From positions 610,973 through 674,972 of the forward strand of contig NZ_QGDD01000002.1 of assembly GCF_003160695.1 (NCBI RefSeq): a stretch of DNA of 64,000 nt, written 5' to 3'. The DNA comes from Nocardioides silvaticus. GTDB lineage: Bacteria > Actinomycetota > Actinomycetes > Propionibacteriales > Nocardioidaceae. Positions 24,579 through 34,100 of the stretch are shown piece after piece. Made by a program: the position numbers and the translations under genes. The notes beneath the pieces are model-generated. The model saw only the letters and a list, made by a program, of their open reading frames with translations, had not been told where the DNA came from and did not search any database. Each line of letters begins with the position of its first letter. Position 1 is the first letter of the stretch.

Positions 24579-25601
24579 TCAGCGGCAACCCGCTGCTTCC
24601 ACCGCCCCGCAGTCCTCGTCGACCATGAGCGAGGAGGTGTCGACCGCGACGAACTCACGGGCAGGAATCCGCTTCAGGTCCTCGATCAGGCGCACCGGCC
24701 ACCGTCGGTGCTGCTCGCCCTGGAAGTACCACGGGCTCCCGTTGTCGGCGAGCACCAGCCCGTAGGTCTGCATCGCCCGGATCACCCGGCGCGCGAGGGC
24801 GCCGTACCCCCGGGTGTCGAAGTCCGCGGCCAGCCGGAAGCGTGCTCCCATCGGCGGGTAGCTGCGCGAGTCTCGAGACCCGGCGTCGTGCCGGGCCGGC
24901 CACAGGTGCCAACGACTGGTGACGTCGGTGGTGAAACGGATCGCGTGGTCGATCCGGTCGGCACGGACCTCGCGCCAGCGCAGCAGTCCGGGCAGGATCG
25001 CCAGCCCGGCCGCGTCCGCCGATGTCCAGCCGTCCGGCCGCAGGTCGTTGGACCGCAGGTCCCAGATGGCGCCGGACCCGGCCCGCCAGCGACCGTCGCG
25101 CACCCGGGTCGCCCAGGTCTCGTAGAGCCGGCACCGGTCCTTGTCGACCACGATGGCGTGCCGGTCGCCGCTGCTGCGTCGGCCGCCCTCGATCCTGGTG
25201 TCGGGGCCGAGCGGGTAGCGCTGCCGGTCGCTCTCGTCGGCGTAGTCGAAGCGGACCCGGACCTTGCGGTGGTTCCCGCCCACGACCGTGACCGGGATCC
25301 CGTAGTTCGGGCCGTCGCCGAACGAGGGCCCGAAGTCCGGGTGCAGCTCGCTCCCGGGCGACATGTTGCGGAGCCAGGCCTCGCTGCGGTCGTGCACCGG
25401 GAGGTCCGAGACGTCGGCGTGCCACCAGTTGTCCGCCGGGAAGGCCGGGCAGCCGGACACCGGCGCAGCAGGCGGCGGCGCCGAGCGAGCGGCCGCGGAC
25501 GGACCGGGCTCGCTCGTCGTGCAGGCGACGAGCGCCAGCAGGACCGCGACCGTGCCGATCCGCGTCAACGCCGTCCTCGGTCGAGCGACACCACGGCCCA
25601 C
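24579..25601 (-). CDS. predicted lipoprotein of unknown function
   Basis: 340-residue secreted protein. The N-terminal signal peptide (positively charged, then GTVAVLLALVAC) ends in a lipobox with Cys27, followed by a Pro/Ala-rich linker to about residue 50. The mature domain is rich in Trp, Arg and Asp (ADNWWHADVSDLPVHDRS; YPLGPDTRIEGG), contains paired cysteines and does not match a family I recognise. Segments such as HAIVVDKDRCRLYETW resemble secreted phage-tail/lectin-like modules, but I make no functional claim. The GTG at 25601 is used because it gives a proper signal peptide. It overlaps the small membrane protein gene by 37 bp on the same strand. Confidence 0.7.
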   Translation of the reverse strand: MGRGVARPRTALTRIGTVAVLLALVACTTSEPGPSAAARSAPPPAAPVSGCPAFPADNWWHADVSDLPVHDRSEAWLRNMSPGSELHPDFGPSFGDGPNYGIPVTVVGGNHRKVRVRFDYADESDRQRYPLGPDTRIEGGRRSSGDRHAIVVDKDRCRLYETWATRVRDGRWRAGSGAIWDLRSNDLRPDGWTSADAAGLAILPGLLRWREVRADRIDHAIRFTTDVTSRWHLWPARHDAGSRDSRSYPPMGARFRLAADFDTRGYGALARRVIRAMQTYGLVLADNGSPWYFQGEQHRRWPVRLIEDLKRIPAREFVAVDTSSLMVDEDCGAVEAAGCR

Positions 25602-25756
25602 GTGCAGAACACTGCCAGACCCAGGGCCGACACCAGCGACACCAGCATGGGCACCGCGCTCGTCGGCGTCCAGACGACCACCACGACGGCCAGCGCCACG
25701 GCGAGCGCCACGGCCACCAGGATCATCGTTCTGGACGCGCGTTGAATCCTCCGCAT
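25565..25756 (-). CDS. small two-helix membrane protein
   Basis: 63-residue protein with a basic N terminus (MRRIQRASRT), two hydrophobic helices (about 10-29 and 33-54) and a basic tail (LDRGRR), so a predicted small inner-membrane protein. The ATG at 25756 has GGAGG about 10 nt upstream; a GTG at 25771 is an alternative. It overlaps the 5' end of the lipoprotein gene and probably shares its transcript. No family recognised. Confidence 0.6.
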   Translation of the reverse strand: MRRIQRASRTMILVAVALAVALAVVVVVWTPTSAVPMLVSLVSALGLAVFCTWAVVSLDRGRR

Positions 25757-25854
25757 CTCTACCCCCTCCACCTCGAGAGTAGGGCGGATGACCCGCGTCG
25801 TCCGAGGATCGGCGTTTCTTTACCGCGACGGTCCCCGGCCGGATCGGCCGTTTC

Positions 25855-25884
25855 CCGACAGGGAGGCGCCCCGCCTCCTACACT
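25855..25884 (+). promoter_or_regulatory. promoter candidate of the GGDEF-EAL gene
   Basis: CCGACA (25855-25860) and TACACT (25879-25884) are separated by 18 bp, with the gene start 56 nt downstream. The -10 is good and the -35 keeps only GACA of TTGACA. It lies in the 183-bp divergent gap opposite the small membrane protein gene. Confidence 0.4.
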
Positions 25885-25939
25885 CGAAGGGTCGGGCAGT
25901 CTCAGGGAGCGGCCGCCTACGAACGAGGGAAAGAGCCAC

Positions 25940-27622
25940 ATGACCGACGAGAGCCGGTTGCGGCAGGTCATCGACGCCGCACCGATCCTCGACAGCATCC
26001 CGTTCAGCATCGTGGCGACCGATGCGCACGGTCGCATCATCAGCGCCAACGCCGCGGCCGAGCGGCTGCTGGGGTACGACGCCGCGGAGCTCGTCGGGGG
26101 ACCGCTGGGGAAGATCGACGCCGAGGACCGCGCGTCGACGGGCGGCTGGGAGCAGGTGCTCGCTACCGCTGTGGGCGACCACGAGTGGGTCTACCTCCGC
26201 AAGGACGGCGCCAAGGTCCCGGTGTGCGAGACCATCACCGCGCTGGAAGGCACGAGCGAGGAGCCGGTCGGCTACCTGGCCGTCGCCTACGACATCACCC
26301 AGCGCAAGCTCGACCGGGCCGAGGTGGAGTTCCTCGAGAACCACGACCCGCTGACCAAGCTCCCCACGAGGGCCCGCCTGCTGCGCCACCTCGGCGACTC
26401 GATCGCCGCGGCCGAGCAGGATGGCAACGAGGTCGCCGTCCTCGTCGTCGACATCGACCACCTCAAGCGGGTCAACGACGCGCTCGGCCTCCAGGCCGGC
26501 GACGAGCTGCTGTCCCGCATCGCCGACCGACTCCGGTCCTGGGTCCGCGCCACCGACGTCGTCGCCCGCCTCGGGGGCGACGAGTTCGCGATCGTCCTGT
26601 CCGGTCTCCAGCGCGCCGAGGCCATCACCTCCCGCGTGGACGTCCTGCTCGAGGACCTGCTGACGACGGTCTCCATCGGCGGCCACCCGTTGGCCGTGAC
26701 CGTCAGCATCGGCGGCGCCGTGCACCCGCCGGGCGGACCCGACCCGGCCGCACTGCTCAAGCGCGCCGATCTCGCGATGGAGCACGCGAAGGCGTCCGGG
26801 CGCAACAACTTCCAGTGGTACACCGACGACCTGGCCGAGCCCGGCGAGGACGCTCTCGCCCTGGCCTCCGCGCTGCGGCAGGCACTGCGCGACGGCGGCC
26901 TCTCCGTCGCCTACCAGCCGCAGGTGGACGTCCGGACCGGCCGCGTCGTCGGCATCGAGGCCCTCGCCCGTTGGCACCACTCCGAGCTCGGCGAGGTGAC
27001 GCCTGACCGCTTCATCCCCATCGCCGAGGACGGCGGCATGATCGTCCAGCTCGGCGGCTGGGTGCTGCGCAAGGCCTGCCGCGACGTCGCGTCGATCCAG
27101 CGCGCACTCGGTCGTCCGCTGCGCGTCGCGGTCAACGTCTCCCCCCACCAGTTCCAGAGCGCGAGCTGGCTCGGCGAGATCACCGGCGCCCTCAACGACT
27201 CCGGCCTGCCGCCCGCCGCGCTCGAGCTCGAGATCACCGAGTCGATCCTCATGGACGAGCGGTCCGGAGTGCCGGACACGCTGAAGGCGATCCGCGAGCT
27301 CGGCGTCTCGATCGTCGTCGACGACTTCGGCCGCGGCTACTCCAACCTCGCCTACCTGGGCCGGCTCCCGATCGACAAGATCAAGATCGACCGCTCCTTC
27401 GTGACCGACCTGGTCCCCGACGACCCCGCCCCCGTCGTCGACGCGATCATCCTGATGGCGCACGAGCTCGGCATGACCGTCGTCGCCGAGGGCGTCGAGA
27501 CCGCGGAGCAGGAGCGCTACCTGCGCCACCGCGGCTGCGACGAGATGCAGGGCTTCTACTACAGCCGCGGCGTCCCCACCGAGGACGTCGTCCGCACGGT
27601 GCAGCAGATCAGCGTGTTCTGA
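25940..27622 (+). CDS. PAS-GGDEF-EAL cyclic-di-GMP turnover protein
   Basis: 560-residue cytosolic protein. A PAS sensor domain (about residues 15-125) is followed by a GGDEF domain (about 128-290) with an intact RLGGDEF active site and an RxxD inhibitory site five residues upstream (RATD). The EAL domain (about 300-555) has GIEALARW, LEITES, and DDFGRGYSNLAYL, all metal and catalytic residues for phosphodiesterase activity. Both synthesis and breakdown of c-di-GMP are therefore possible, with the PAS domain probably setting the balance. ATG at 25940 with GAGGGAAAGAG upstream. It converges on tRNA-Pro and lies next to a histidine kinase and a receiver protein. Confidence 0.92.
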   Translation: MTDESRLRQVIDAAPILDSIPFSIVATDAHGRIISANAAAERLLGYDAAELVGGPLGKIDAEDRASTGGWEQVLATAVGDHEWVYLRKDGAKVPVCETITALEGTSEEPVGYLAVAYDITQRKLDRAEVEFLENHDPLTKLPTRARLLRHLGDSIAAAEQDGNEVAVLVVDIDHLKRVNDALGLQAGDELLSRIADRLRSWVRATDVVARLGGDEFAIVLSGLQRAEAITSRVDVLLEDLLTTVSIGGHPLAVTVSIGGAVHPPGGPDPAALLKRADLAMEHAKASGRNNFQWYTDDLAEPGEDALALASALRQALRDGGLSVAYQPQVDVRTGRVVGIEALARWHHSELGEVTPDRFIPIAEDGGMIVQLGGWVLRKACRDVASIQRALGRPLRVAVNVSPHQFQSASWLGEITGALNDSGLPPAALELEITESILMDERSGVPDTLKAIRELGVSIVVDDFGRGYSNLAYLGRLPIDKIKIDRSFVTDLVPDDPAPVVDAIILMAHELGMTVVAEGVETAEQERYLRHRGCDEMQGFYYSRGVPTEDVVRTVQQISVF

Positions 27623-27638
27623 CCTGCGACAACCTCGG

Positions 27639-27712
<74 letters not shown>

Positions 27713-27748
27713 AAGCTCCGTCCGGGATCGCCGTCCGAAGCGGTGGGA

Positions 27749-27754
27749 ACACTA
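27749..27754 (-). promoter_or_regulatory. -10 element of tRNA-Pro
   Basis: TAGTGT on the minus strand, 36 nt before the 5' end of the tRNA. The -35 region is not convincing. It sits in the 179-bp gap between the tRNA and the histidine kinase gene. Confidence 0.4.
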
Positions 27755-27891
27755 CCGCAGGCGGTCTGCTCAGCCAGAATCCGCCCCTCTAGCCCGTTCG
27801 GACTAGGACCCCGGCCCCGATCGCGCACATCTGCGACGAACCGCTTCCCCCGGGCCCAACGCCGTCCTAGCGTCGACGGCGGAGGGGAATC

Positions 27892-29463
27892 GTGGAGCGT
27901 GCGGTGATCGTGGAAGGCGTGGGCAAGCGTGCCTGCTTGGTCGCGCTGTACCTGCTCGCCGCCGTCGTCGGCCGCGCCAGCGTCATCGACAGCCACCCGA
28001 TGGCCCTGGTGTGGCCCGCGGGCGGCCTGGCGGTCGCCTGGCTGGTGACCCGCCCATCGCCCCGGGAGTGGTTCGTCGACGTCCCGCTGCTCGTCTCGGT
28101 GGGAGTGGCGGCGTCGCTCATCGCCGACCGCAGCGTCGAGGCCACTGCCGTGCTGGCTGTCTCCAACGTCGTCGCGGTGCTCACCATCGTCCTGGCCTAC
28201 CGCCGGTGGAACGCCGACGGCGTCCGTCTGGGGACGCCGCCGACGCGGTCGCCGCACGCGATGGGCACCTTCCTCGGCGCCGTGGTTCTGGGGTCGCTGG
28301 TGGGCGTCGCCGCCGGGGTCGCCGCCAGTGCAGTCGCGGGAAGCGCGGTGTCGCCGGACGACCTGGTCGTGTGGTTCGGACGCAACGTGTGCGGCGTGGC
28401 CGGGGTCGGCATCGCCTCCCTGCTCGTCATCGAGCGGCTCCGTGGCGGGCGGCGTACGACGTCCCTCGGCGGCTGGGCCGAGCTGGTCCTGCTGTTCACC
28501 GCGACAGCCGGTCTCGTGGCCTTGGACTACTCGACCTTCCTCCCGACGAGCTTCCTGCTGCCTGCGGTAGCGGTGTGGGCCGGTAGCCGGTTCGCGTCCC
28601 TGCCCGTGGCGATCCACGCCCTCGCAGGCGGTGCCGGGATCCTGCTGCTCACCTACGTCGGCGAGGGCCCCTTCTCCCACCTCGAGGACGAGGGGGTCCG
28701 GATCATCCTCGCCCAGCTGTTCGTCGCGATGACGCTCCTCATCGGCCTGCTGCTCGCCTCGGCACGGGAGGCGCGCGCAGCGATGAGCCAGGAGATGGCG
28801 ACGTTCGCCGAACGGGTGGCGCACGACCTGCGCAACCCGATCACGGTCACCGAGAGCTGGACCGCCGAGCTCGCAGCGGTCCTCGCCTCCGGACCGTCCG
28901 CCACTCGGGAGGCGACGGCGCCGATGGTCGCCGGACTCGAACGCGCCACCGCTCACATGCGCTCGCTCGTCGAGAGCCTGCTCGCCGACGCCTCCGCCCG
29001 CGACCGGGACGCTCGCCCGCTGGTCGTCGACCTGCCGGCCCTGGTCGCCGAGGTCGCCGAGGCGTACGGCGCCGCGGGTCAGGTCCGGACGCTGGGCGTC
29101 CGCTCGGTCTCCGGCGACCCTGTGCTGCTGCGCCAGCTGATCGACAACCTGGTGGGCAACGCACTGAAGTACGTGCTGCCCGGCCAGCGGCCCGACATCA
29201 CGGTCTCGGCCCACCACGTGCACGGACGGGTCGTCGTCCGCGTCACCGACAACGGCATCGGCATCCCGGCCGGCGCGCGCGAGTGGATCTTCGAGCCGTT
29301 CCGCCGGGCGCACGAGGACGGCTACCCGGGCACCGGCCTCGGCCTCAGCACCTGTCGCCGCATCGTCGAGCGCCACGGCGGCTCGCTGCGCGCGCTCCCC
29401 CGCGAGGACGGGCCCGGCTCCGTCTTCGAGTTCGACCTTCCGAAAGCAATGGCAAGCGCATGA
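27892..29463 (+). CDS. MASE1-type membrane histidine kinase
   Basis: 523-residue sensor kinase. The N-terminal half (residues 8-290) holds about eight membrane helices of the MASE1 type (VWPAGGLAVAWLV). The DHp helix carries the phosphoacceptor in RVAHDLRNPI, about residue 310. The ATPase domain (about 400-515) has the N box LIDNLVGNALKYV, the G1 box VTDNGIGIP, the F box EPFRRA and the G2 box GTGLGLS. The GTG at 27892 is preceded by GGAGGGGA. It is followed after 17 bp by a PAS-receiver protein, probably its partner. MASE1 ligands are mostly unknown. Confidence 0.9.
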   Translation: MERAVIVEGVGKRACLVALYLLAAVVGRASVIDSHPMALVWPAGGLAVAWLVTRPSPREWFVDVPLLVSVGVAASLIADRSVEATAVLAVSNVVAVLTIVLAYRRWNADGVRLGTPPTRSPHAMGTFLGAVVLGSLVGVAAGVAASAVAGSAVSPDDLVVWFGRNVCGVAGVGIASLLVIERLRGGRRTTSLGGWAELVLLFTATAGLVALDYSTFLPTSFLLPAVAVWAGSRFASLPVAIHALAGGAGILLLTYVGEGPFSHLEDEGVRIILAQLFVAMTLLIGLLLASAREARAAMSQEMATFAERVAHDLRNPITVTESWTAELAAVLASGPSATREATAPMVAGLERATAHMRSLVESLLADASARDRDARPLVVDLPALVAEVAEAYGAAGQVRTLGVRSVSGDPVLLRQLIDNLVGNALKYVLPGQRPDITVSAHHVHGRVVVRVTDNGIGIPAGAREWIFEPFRRAHEDGYPGTGLGLSTCRRIVERHGGSLRALPREDGPGSVFEFDLPKAMASA

Positions 29464-29480
29464 CCCCGAGGAGAATCCCC

Positions 29481-30590
29481 ATGAGGAAGACCACCGAGCG
29501 GCTCCACGAGGAGCTCGACGCGACCCGTCAGGAGCTGGCCGACCTCCGGGCACGGGTCGCGGCGGCCCAGCAGCTCGCGAACATGGGCGACTACGACTGG
29601 CACATCGAGAGCGACACGAACTCGTGGTCGGACCAGCTCTACCGGATCTACGGCTATGAGCCGCAGGAGTTCAACGCGTCGTACGACCGGTTCCTGTCGA
29701 TGGTGCACCCCGACGACCGCGACGCGGTCACGGCGATGCACCGGCAGGTCTACGAGACCGGTGGGAGCTGGACGATCACCGAGCGGATCGTGCGCCCCGA
29801 CGGCGAGGTGCGGCACCTGGCGACCAACGGTGTCGTCGTGAAGGACGAGGACGGCACGCCGGTCCGGATGCGCGGCACGTGCGTCGACATCACCGACCGG
29901 GTGCAGGCCGAGACGGCGAACGAGGAGCTGGCCGCGAGCCTGCGCGAGTGGCAGGTACGGCGGCGCCACGCTTTCGAGATCAACGACAACGTCGTGCAGG
30001 GCATCAGCGCCGCCGTGCTGGCGCTCCAGCTCGGTGACCTGGACGCGGTCGCGTCGTACCTCGACCGCACGCTCCGCGCCGCCCGCGGGATGATGGGCGA
30101 CCTGCTCCTCGACCGACCCGACGGTGAGCCGGAGGCCGGCAGCATGGTCCGCTCGACCGCCGCCGCCGGGATCACCCCGGTCCCGGCGTCCGGTCAGGCG
30201 CCGGAGCCCGCCAAGGTGCGGGTGCTGCTGGCCGACGACTACCACGACCTGCGCGAGCTGATGCGGTTCCAGCTCGAGCGCGCCGGCTACGACGTGGTCG
30301 GCGAGGCCGCGGACGGCGAGCAGGCCGTCGCCCTGGCCGCCGAGCTCCGTCCGGACGTCGTGGTGCTCGACCTGGCGATGCCGGAGATGGACGGCTTGCA
30401 GGCCCTGCCCGCGCTCCGCGAGAGCGTGCCCGACGCGAAGGTGATCGTGGTCTCCGGCTTCGCCAACAGCCTGATGGCAGACCGGGTGCTGGCCGCGGGT
30501 GCGGCGCGGTTCGCCGAGAAGGGCGTCGGCATCGATGTGGTCGGCATGGTCGCCTCGGTGATGGCGGAGCAGGCCGAGCGCGCGAGCTGA
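29481..30590 (+). CDS. PAS - degenerate DHp - receiver domain protein
   Basis: 369-residue protein made of a short coiled coil, a PAS domain (about residues 35-150), a helical segment resembling a HisKA_3 dimerisation domain (about 150-215) in which the usual phospho-His of the EIHD box is Asn (EIND, N168), and a C-terminal receiver domain (about 245-365) with Asp297 in VVLDLAMP and the acidic pair ADD near 251. There is no ATPase domain and no DNA-binding output. It probably acts as a phospho-relay or scaffold partner of the kinase 17 bp upstream. The ATG at 29481 has GAGGAG upstream. The earlier ATG at 29460 overlaps the kinase stop. Confidence 0.82.
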   Translation: MRKTTERLHEELDATRQELADLRARVAAAQQLANMGDYDWHIESDTNSWSDQLYRIYGYEPQEFNASYDRFLSMVHPDDRDAVTAMHRQVYETGGSWTITERIVRPDGEVRHLATNGVVVKDEDGTPVRMRGTCVDITDRVQAETANEELAASLREWQVRRRHAFEINDNVVQGISAAVLALQLGDLDAVASYLDRTLRAARGMMGDLLLDRPDGEPEAGSMVRSTAAAGITPVPASGQAPEPAKVRVLLADDYHDLRELMRFQLERAGYDVVGEAADGEQAVALAAELRPDVVVLDLAMPEMDGLQALPALRESVPDAKVIVVSGFANSLMADRVLAAGAARFAEKGVGIDVVGMVASVMAEQAERAS

Positions 30591-30630
30591 GTTTCCGCAA
30601 ATGCCAGCGCGGGAGTGGGCGGTCGCTCTT

Positions 30631-30636
30631 TACTTT
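30631..30636 (+). promoter_or_regulatory. -10 element of the lipoprotein gene at 30642
   Basis: TACTTT ends 5 nt before the ATG, a leaderless-type arrangement. There is no ribosome binding site. Confidence 0.45.
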
Positions 30637-30641
30637 GCGCC

Positions 30642-31109
30642 ATGAAGCGCACCGCTCTCGCCGCCCTCTTCGTCTGGCCGCTGCTGCTGACCGCCTGCGG
30701 AGACGGCGGCGACGACTCCGACAAGGACGACTCCGGGGACGACACCTCGGAGGAGTCGCTGCCGCCCGAGGAGGCCGCGATCAAGGAAGCGCTCGTGGCC
30801 GCGTTCTTCAGCGACAGCTGCGACCTGCTGACCGAGGACTACCTGGTCGACAAGGCGCTGCTGGCGGAGACGCCGGAGAAGGCGTGCGAGGAGTACCAGC
30901 GCTACTGGGTGGAACCGGCGTACGACGAGGACGAGGTGCTCGTCTCCGACATCAAGGTCAACGGCGACGTCGCCACGGCGGTGGTCGGGTCGGAGTACAT
31001 CAACATCGAGACCACCTACGAGCTGATGAAGGTCGACGGGACCTGGCTGATCAGCTGTGAGGACTTCACCTGCGACCACCTGGACGAGCCGTCAGCGGAA
31101 GTCTCGTGA
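30642..31109 (+). CDS. small acidic lipoprotein of unknown function
   Basis: 155-residue lipoprotein: signal peptide MKRTALAALFVWPLLLTAC with lipobox Cys19, a strongly acidic linker (Asp/Glu/Ser, residues 20-42) and a compact domain with four cysteines and a NTF2-like feel (EAALVAAFFSDSCDLLTEDY... pattern of a solvent-exposed alpha/beta fold), as in many actinobacterial surface lipoproteins. The ATG at 30642 is 5 nt after TACTTT. The 3' end overlaps the dnaE2 3' end by 18 bp on opposite strands. Fold assignment is tentative. Confidence 0.72.
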   Translation: MKRTALAALFVWPLLLTACGDGGDDSDKDDSGDDTSEESLPPEEAAIKEALVAAFFSDSCDLLTEDYLVDKALLAETPEKACEEYQRYWVEPAYDEDEVLVSDIKVNGDVATAVVGSEYINIETTYELMKVDGTWLISCEDFTCDHLDEPSAEVS

Positions 31110-34100
31110 CGTCTGGCGCACCTGGAGCGCCGTTCCTGCGCCGGGCACCAGGGTGTCGAGCGAGACGACCTGGTCCGCCACCAGGTTGACCACCCCGTCG
31201 CTGCGCTCGAGCTTGCCGCGGATGATGACCGCGACCCGGTGCCGGGCCGCCTGCCGGTGCGCCCGCATCACGCCCTGCGAGCAGACCACGTTGAGCATGC
31301 CCGTCTCGTCCTCGAGGTTGAGGAAGGTGATGCCCATCGCCGTCCCCGGCCTCTGCCGGTGGGTGATGAGGCCGGCGACCCGGACCCGCCGGTCGGGCTC
31401 CGCGTGCCAGAGGGTCGAGATCGGCAGGATCCCAGCCCGGTCCAGGTCGGCACGGAGGTGCTCGATCGGGTGCTTCTCCGGGGAGACCTTGGTCGCCCAC
31501 AGGTCGGCGAGGGTGAGCTCCTCGTCGCTCATCCCCGGCAACGTGGGCGGCGCGGGCGCCGGCGTGCTGCCTGGCAGCTGGCCGTCGCTCTCGGCGTAGC
31601 CCGACATCCACAGTGCCTGCCGGCGGTCGAGTCCGAAGCCGTCGAACGCTCCCGCCGTCGCCAGCGCCTCGAGCTGGGTGGAGGTGAGGCCGGCCCTCCG
31701 GGACAGGTCGGTGATGTCGGCGTACGGCGCCTGCTCCCGCTCCGCCACGATCCGCTCGGCGACCTCCGTGCCGACCCCCCGCACCGAGTCGAGCCCGAGA
31801 CGCACGGCCAGTGCGCCGTCGTACCGGTGCGGCTGCTCGACCTGCTCGCACGGCTCCAGGCCGGCCTGAGCCCCCGACAACGCGATGTCGGGACGGAGGA
31901 CGGTCACACCGTGCCGCCGGGCGTCGCCGACCAGCGACTGGGGTGAGTAGAAGCCCATCGGCTGGTTGCGCAGCAGACCGGCGAGGAACGCCGCCGGGTA
32001 GTGGAGCTTGAACCAGGAGGAGGCGTAGACGAGCAGCGCGAAGCTGAGCGCGTGCGACTCGGCGAACCCGAAGTTCGCGAACGACAGGATCTTCACGTAG
32101 ATGCCGTCGGCTTTGTCGCCGGTGATGCCGCGGCGGGCCATGCCGGCGTACAGCTTCTCCTTGACCTTCTCGATCCGCTCGACCCCGCGTTTCGACCCCA
32201 TCGCGCGGCGAAGCAGGTCGGCGTCGTCGCGGCTGCAGTCCCCCAGCGTCACCGCCATCGCCATCAGCTGCTCCTGGAAGAGCGGGACGCCGAGGGTGCG
32301 GCCGAGCACCGGTTCGAGCGACGGGTGGTCGTAGGTGACCGGCTCTTTGCCGGTGGCGCGGCGGATGTAGGGGTGGACGGCGCCGCCCTGGATGGGGCCG
32401 GGGCGGATGAGCGCGATCTCGATGGCGAGGTCGTAGAAGGTGCGCGGCTGGAGCCGCGGCAGGGTCCCGATCTGGGCGCGGCTCTCGACCTGGAAGACCC
32501 CGATCGAGTCGGCGCGGCACAGCATGTCGTAGACCTCGGGTTCCTCCTTGGGGATCGTCTCCAGCGCCCAGCTGGTGCCGAGGTGCTGCTCGATGAGCCG
32601 CATCATGTGGTCGAGCGCGCCGAGCATCCCGAGCCCGAGCAGGTCGAACTTGACCAGCCCCATCGTCTCGCAGCCGTCCTTGTCCCACTGCAGGACGGTG
32701 CGGCCGGGCATCCGGGCCCGCTCGATCGGGCAGACCTCGCCGATCGGCCGCTCGGTGAGCACCATCCCGCCGGAGTGGATGCCGAGGTGCCGCGGCGCGG
32801 ACAGGAGCTCCTCGGCGAGCGCCACCACGGGTCTCGGAATCTCCGAGTCGGTCTCGACCGCTCGTGCCCAGCCGTCGACGGTCTTGCTCCACGCGTCCTG
32901 CTGGCCCTGGGAGAAGCCCAGCGCCTTGGCGGCGTCGCGGATCGCCATCCGCGGGCGGTAGCTGACGATGTTGCAGACCTGGGCGGCGTTGCGGCGGCCG
33001 TAGGTGTCGTAGACCCACTGGATGACCTCCTCGCGCCGGTCGGAGTCGAAGTCGACGTCGATGTCCGGCTCCTCCTCGCGGTGCTCGGAGATGAACCGCT
33101 CGAAGGGCAGCCGGTAGTAGACGGAGTCGATGGCGGTGATGCCGAGGGCGAAGCAGACCGCCGAGCTGGCGGCCGAGCCCCGTCCCTGGCAGAGGATCCC
33201 CTTGCCCCGTGCGAACGCGACGATGTCGTGGACGATGACGAAGTAGCCGGCGAAGTCCTTGCGCAGGATCACCTCGAGCTCGGCGTCGACGCGGGCCCTG
33301 GCCTCGCGCTCGTGCGGTGTGCCGGCGTAGCGCTCCTGGAAGCCGCGCTCGGTCAGCTTCCGCAGCCAGGACCCGGCTGTCTCGCCCTCGGGGATCCCCT
33401 GCTTCGGCAGCCGCGGCGAGGCCTTGTGTAGGTCGAAGGCGAGCTCCTCGGCGAGGGTCACCGAGTAGCCGACCGCGCCCGGGTAACCGCCGTAGAGCTG
33501 CTGCATCTCGGCCCCGCTCCTGAGGTGGGCCGACCCCGAGAGGTCGAGCCATCCGTCGAGGTCGGCGATGCTGCGCCGTGCCCGGATCGCGGCCATCGCT
33601 GCGGCGAGCCGGCGCTTCTCCGGCGTGGCGTGGTGGACGTTGCCGGTGGCGACGACCGGGAGACGTTTGTCCTTCGCGAGCCGCCACAACCCGTCGTGGA
33701 CCTCGTCCTGACCGGGCCCGAGGCTGGCGCTGAGCTCGACGACGACGTGCTCCCTGCCGAAGCGGTCGACCAGGTCGTCGATCGCCGCCGGCGACCGCAT
33801 CCCCTTCCGGCACCCGGTGAGCACGACCCAGTGACCGCGGCCGAGGTCGGTGAGCTCGTCCAGGTCGTGCCGCGGGCTGCCCTTCTCCTCCCCGCGGAGA
33901 CTGGCCTCGGTCATCGCCGCGGCGAGCCGGTGGTAGCCCTCCACCCCCCGGGCCAGGACCAGGAGGTGCTGACCTCCGGGGTCGGGCACCCCGTTCTGCG
34001 GCGCGGTCAGGCCGAGGCTGAGCTCGGCGCCGTAGACGCTCGGGAGGTCGTAGGCGGCGCAGGCCTCGGCGAACAGCGGTGCGCCGGCGAAGTTGTCGTG

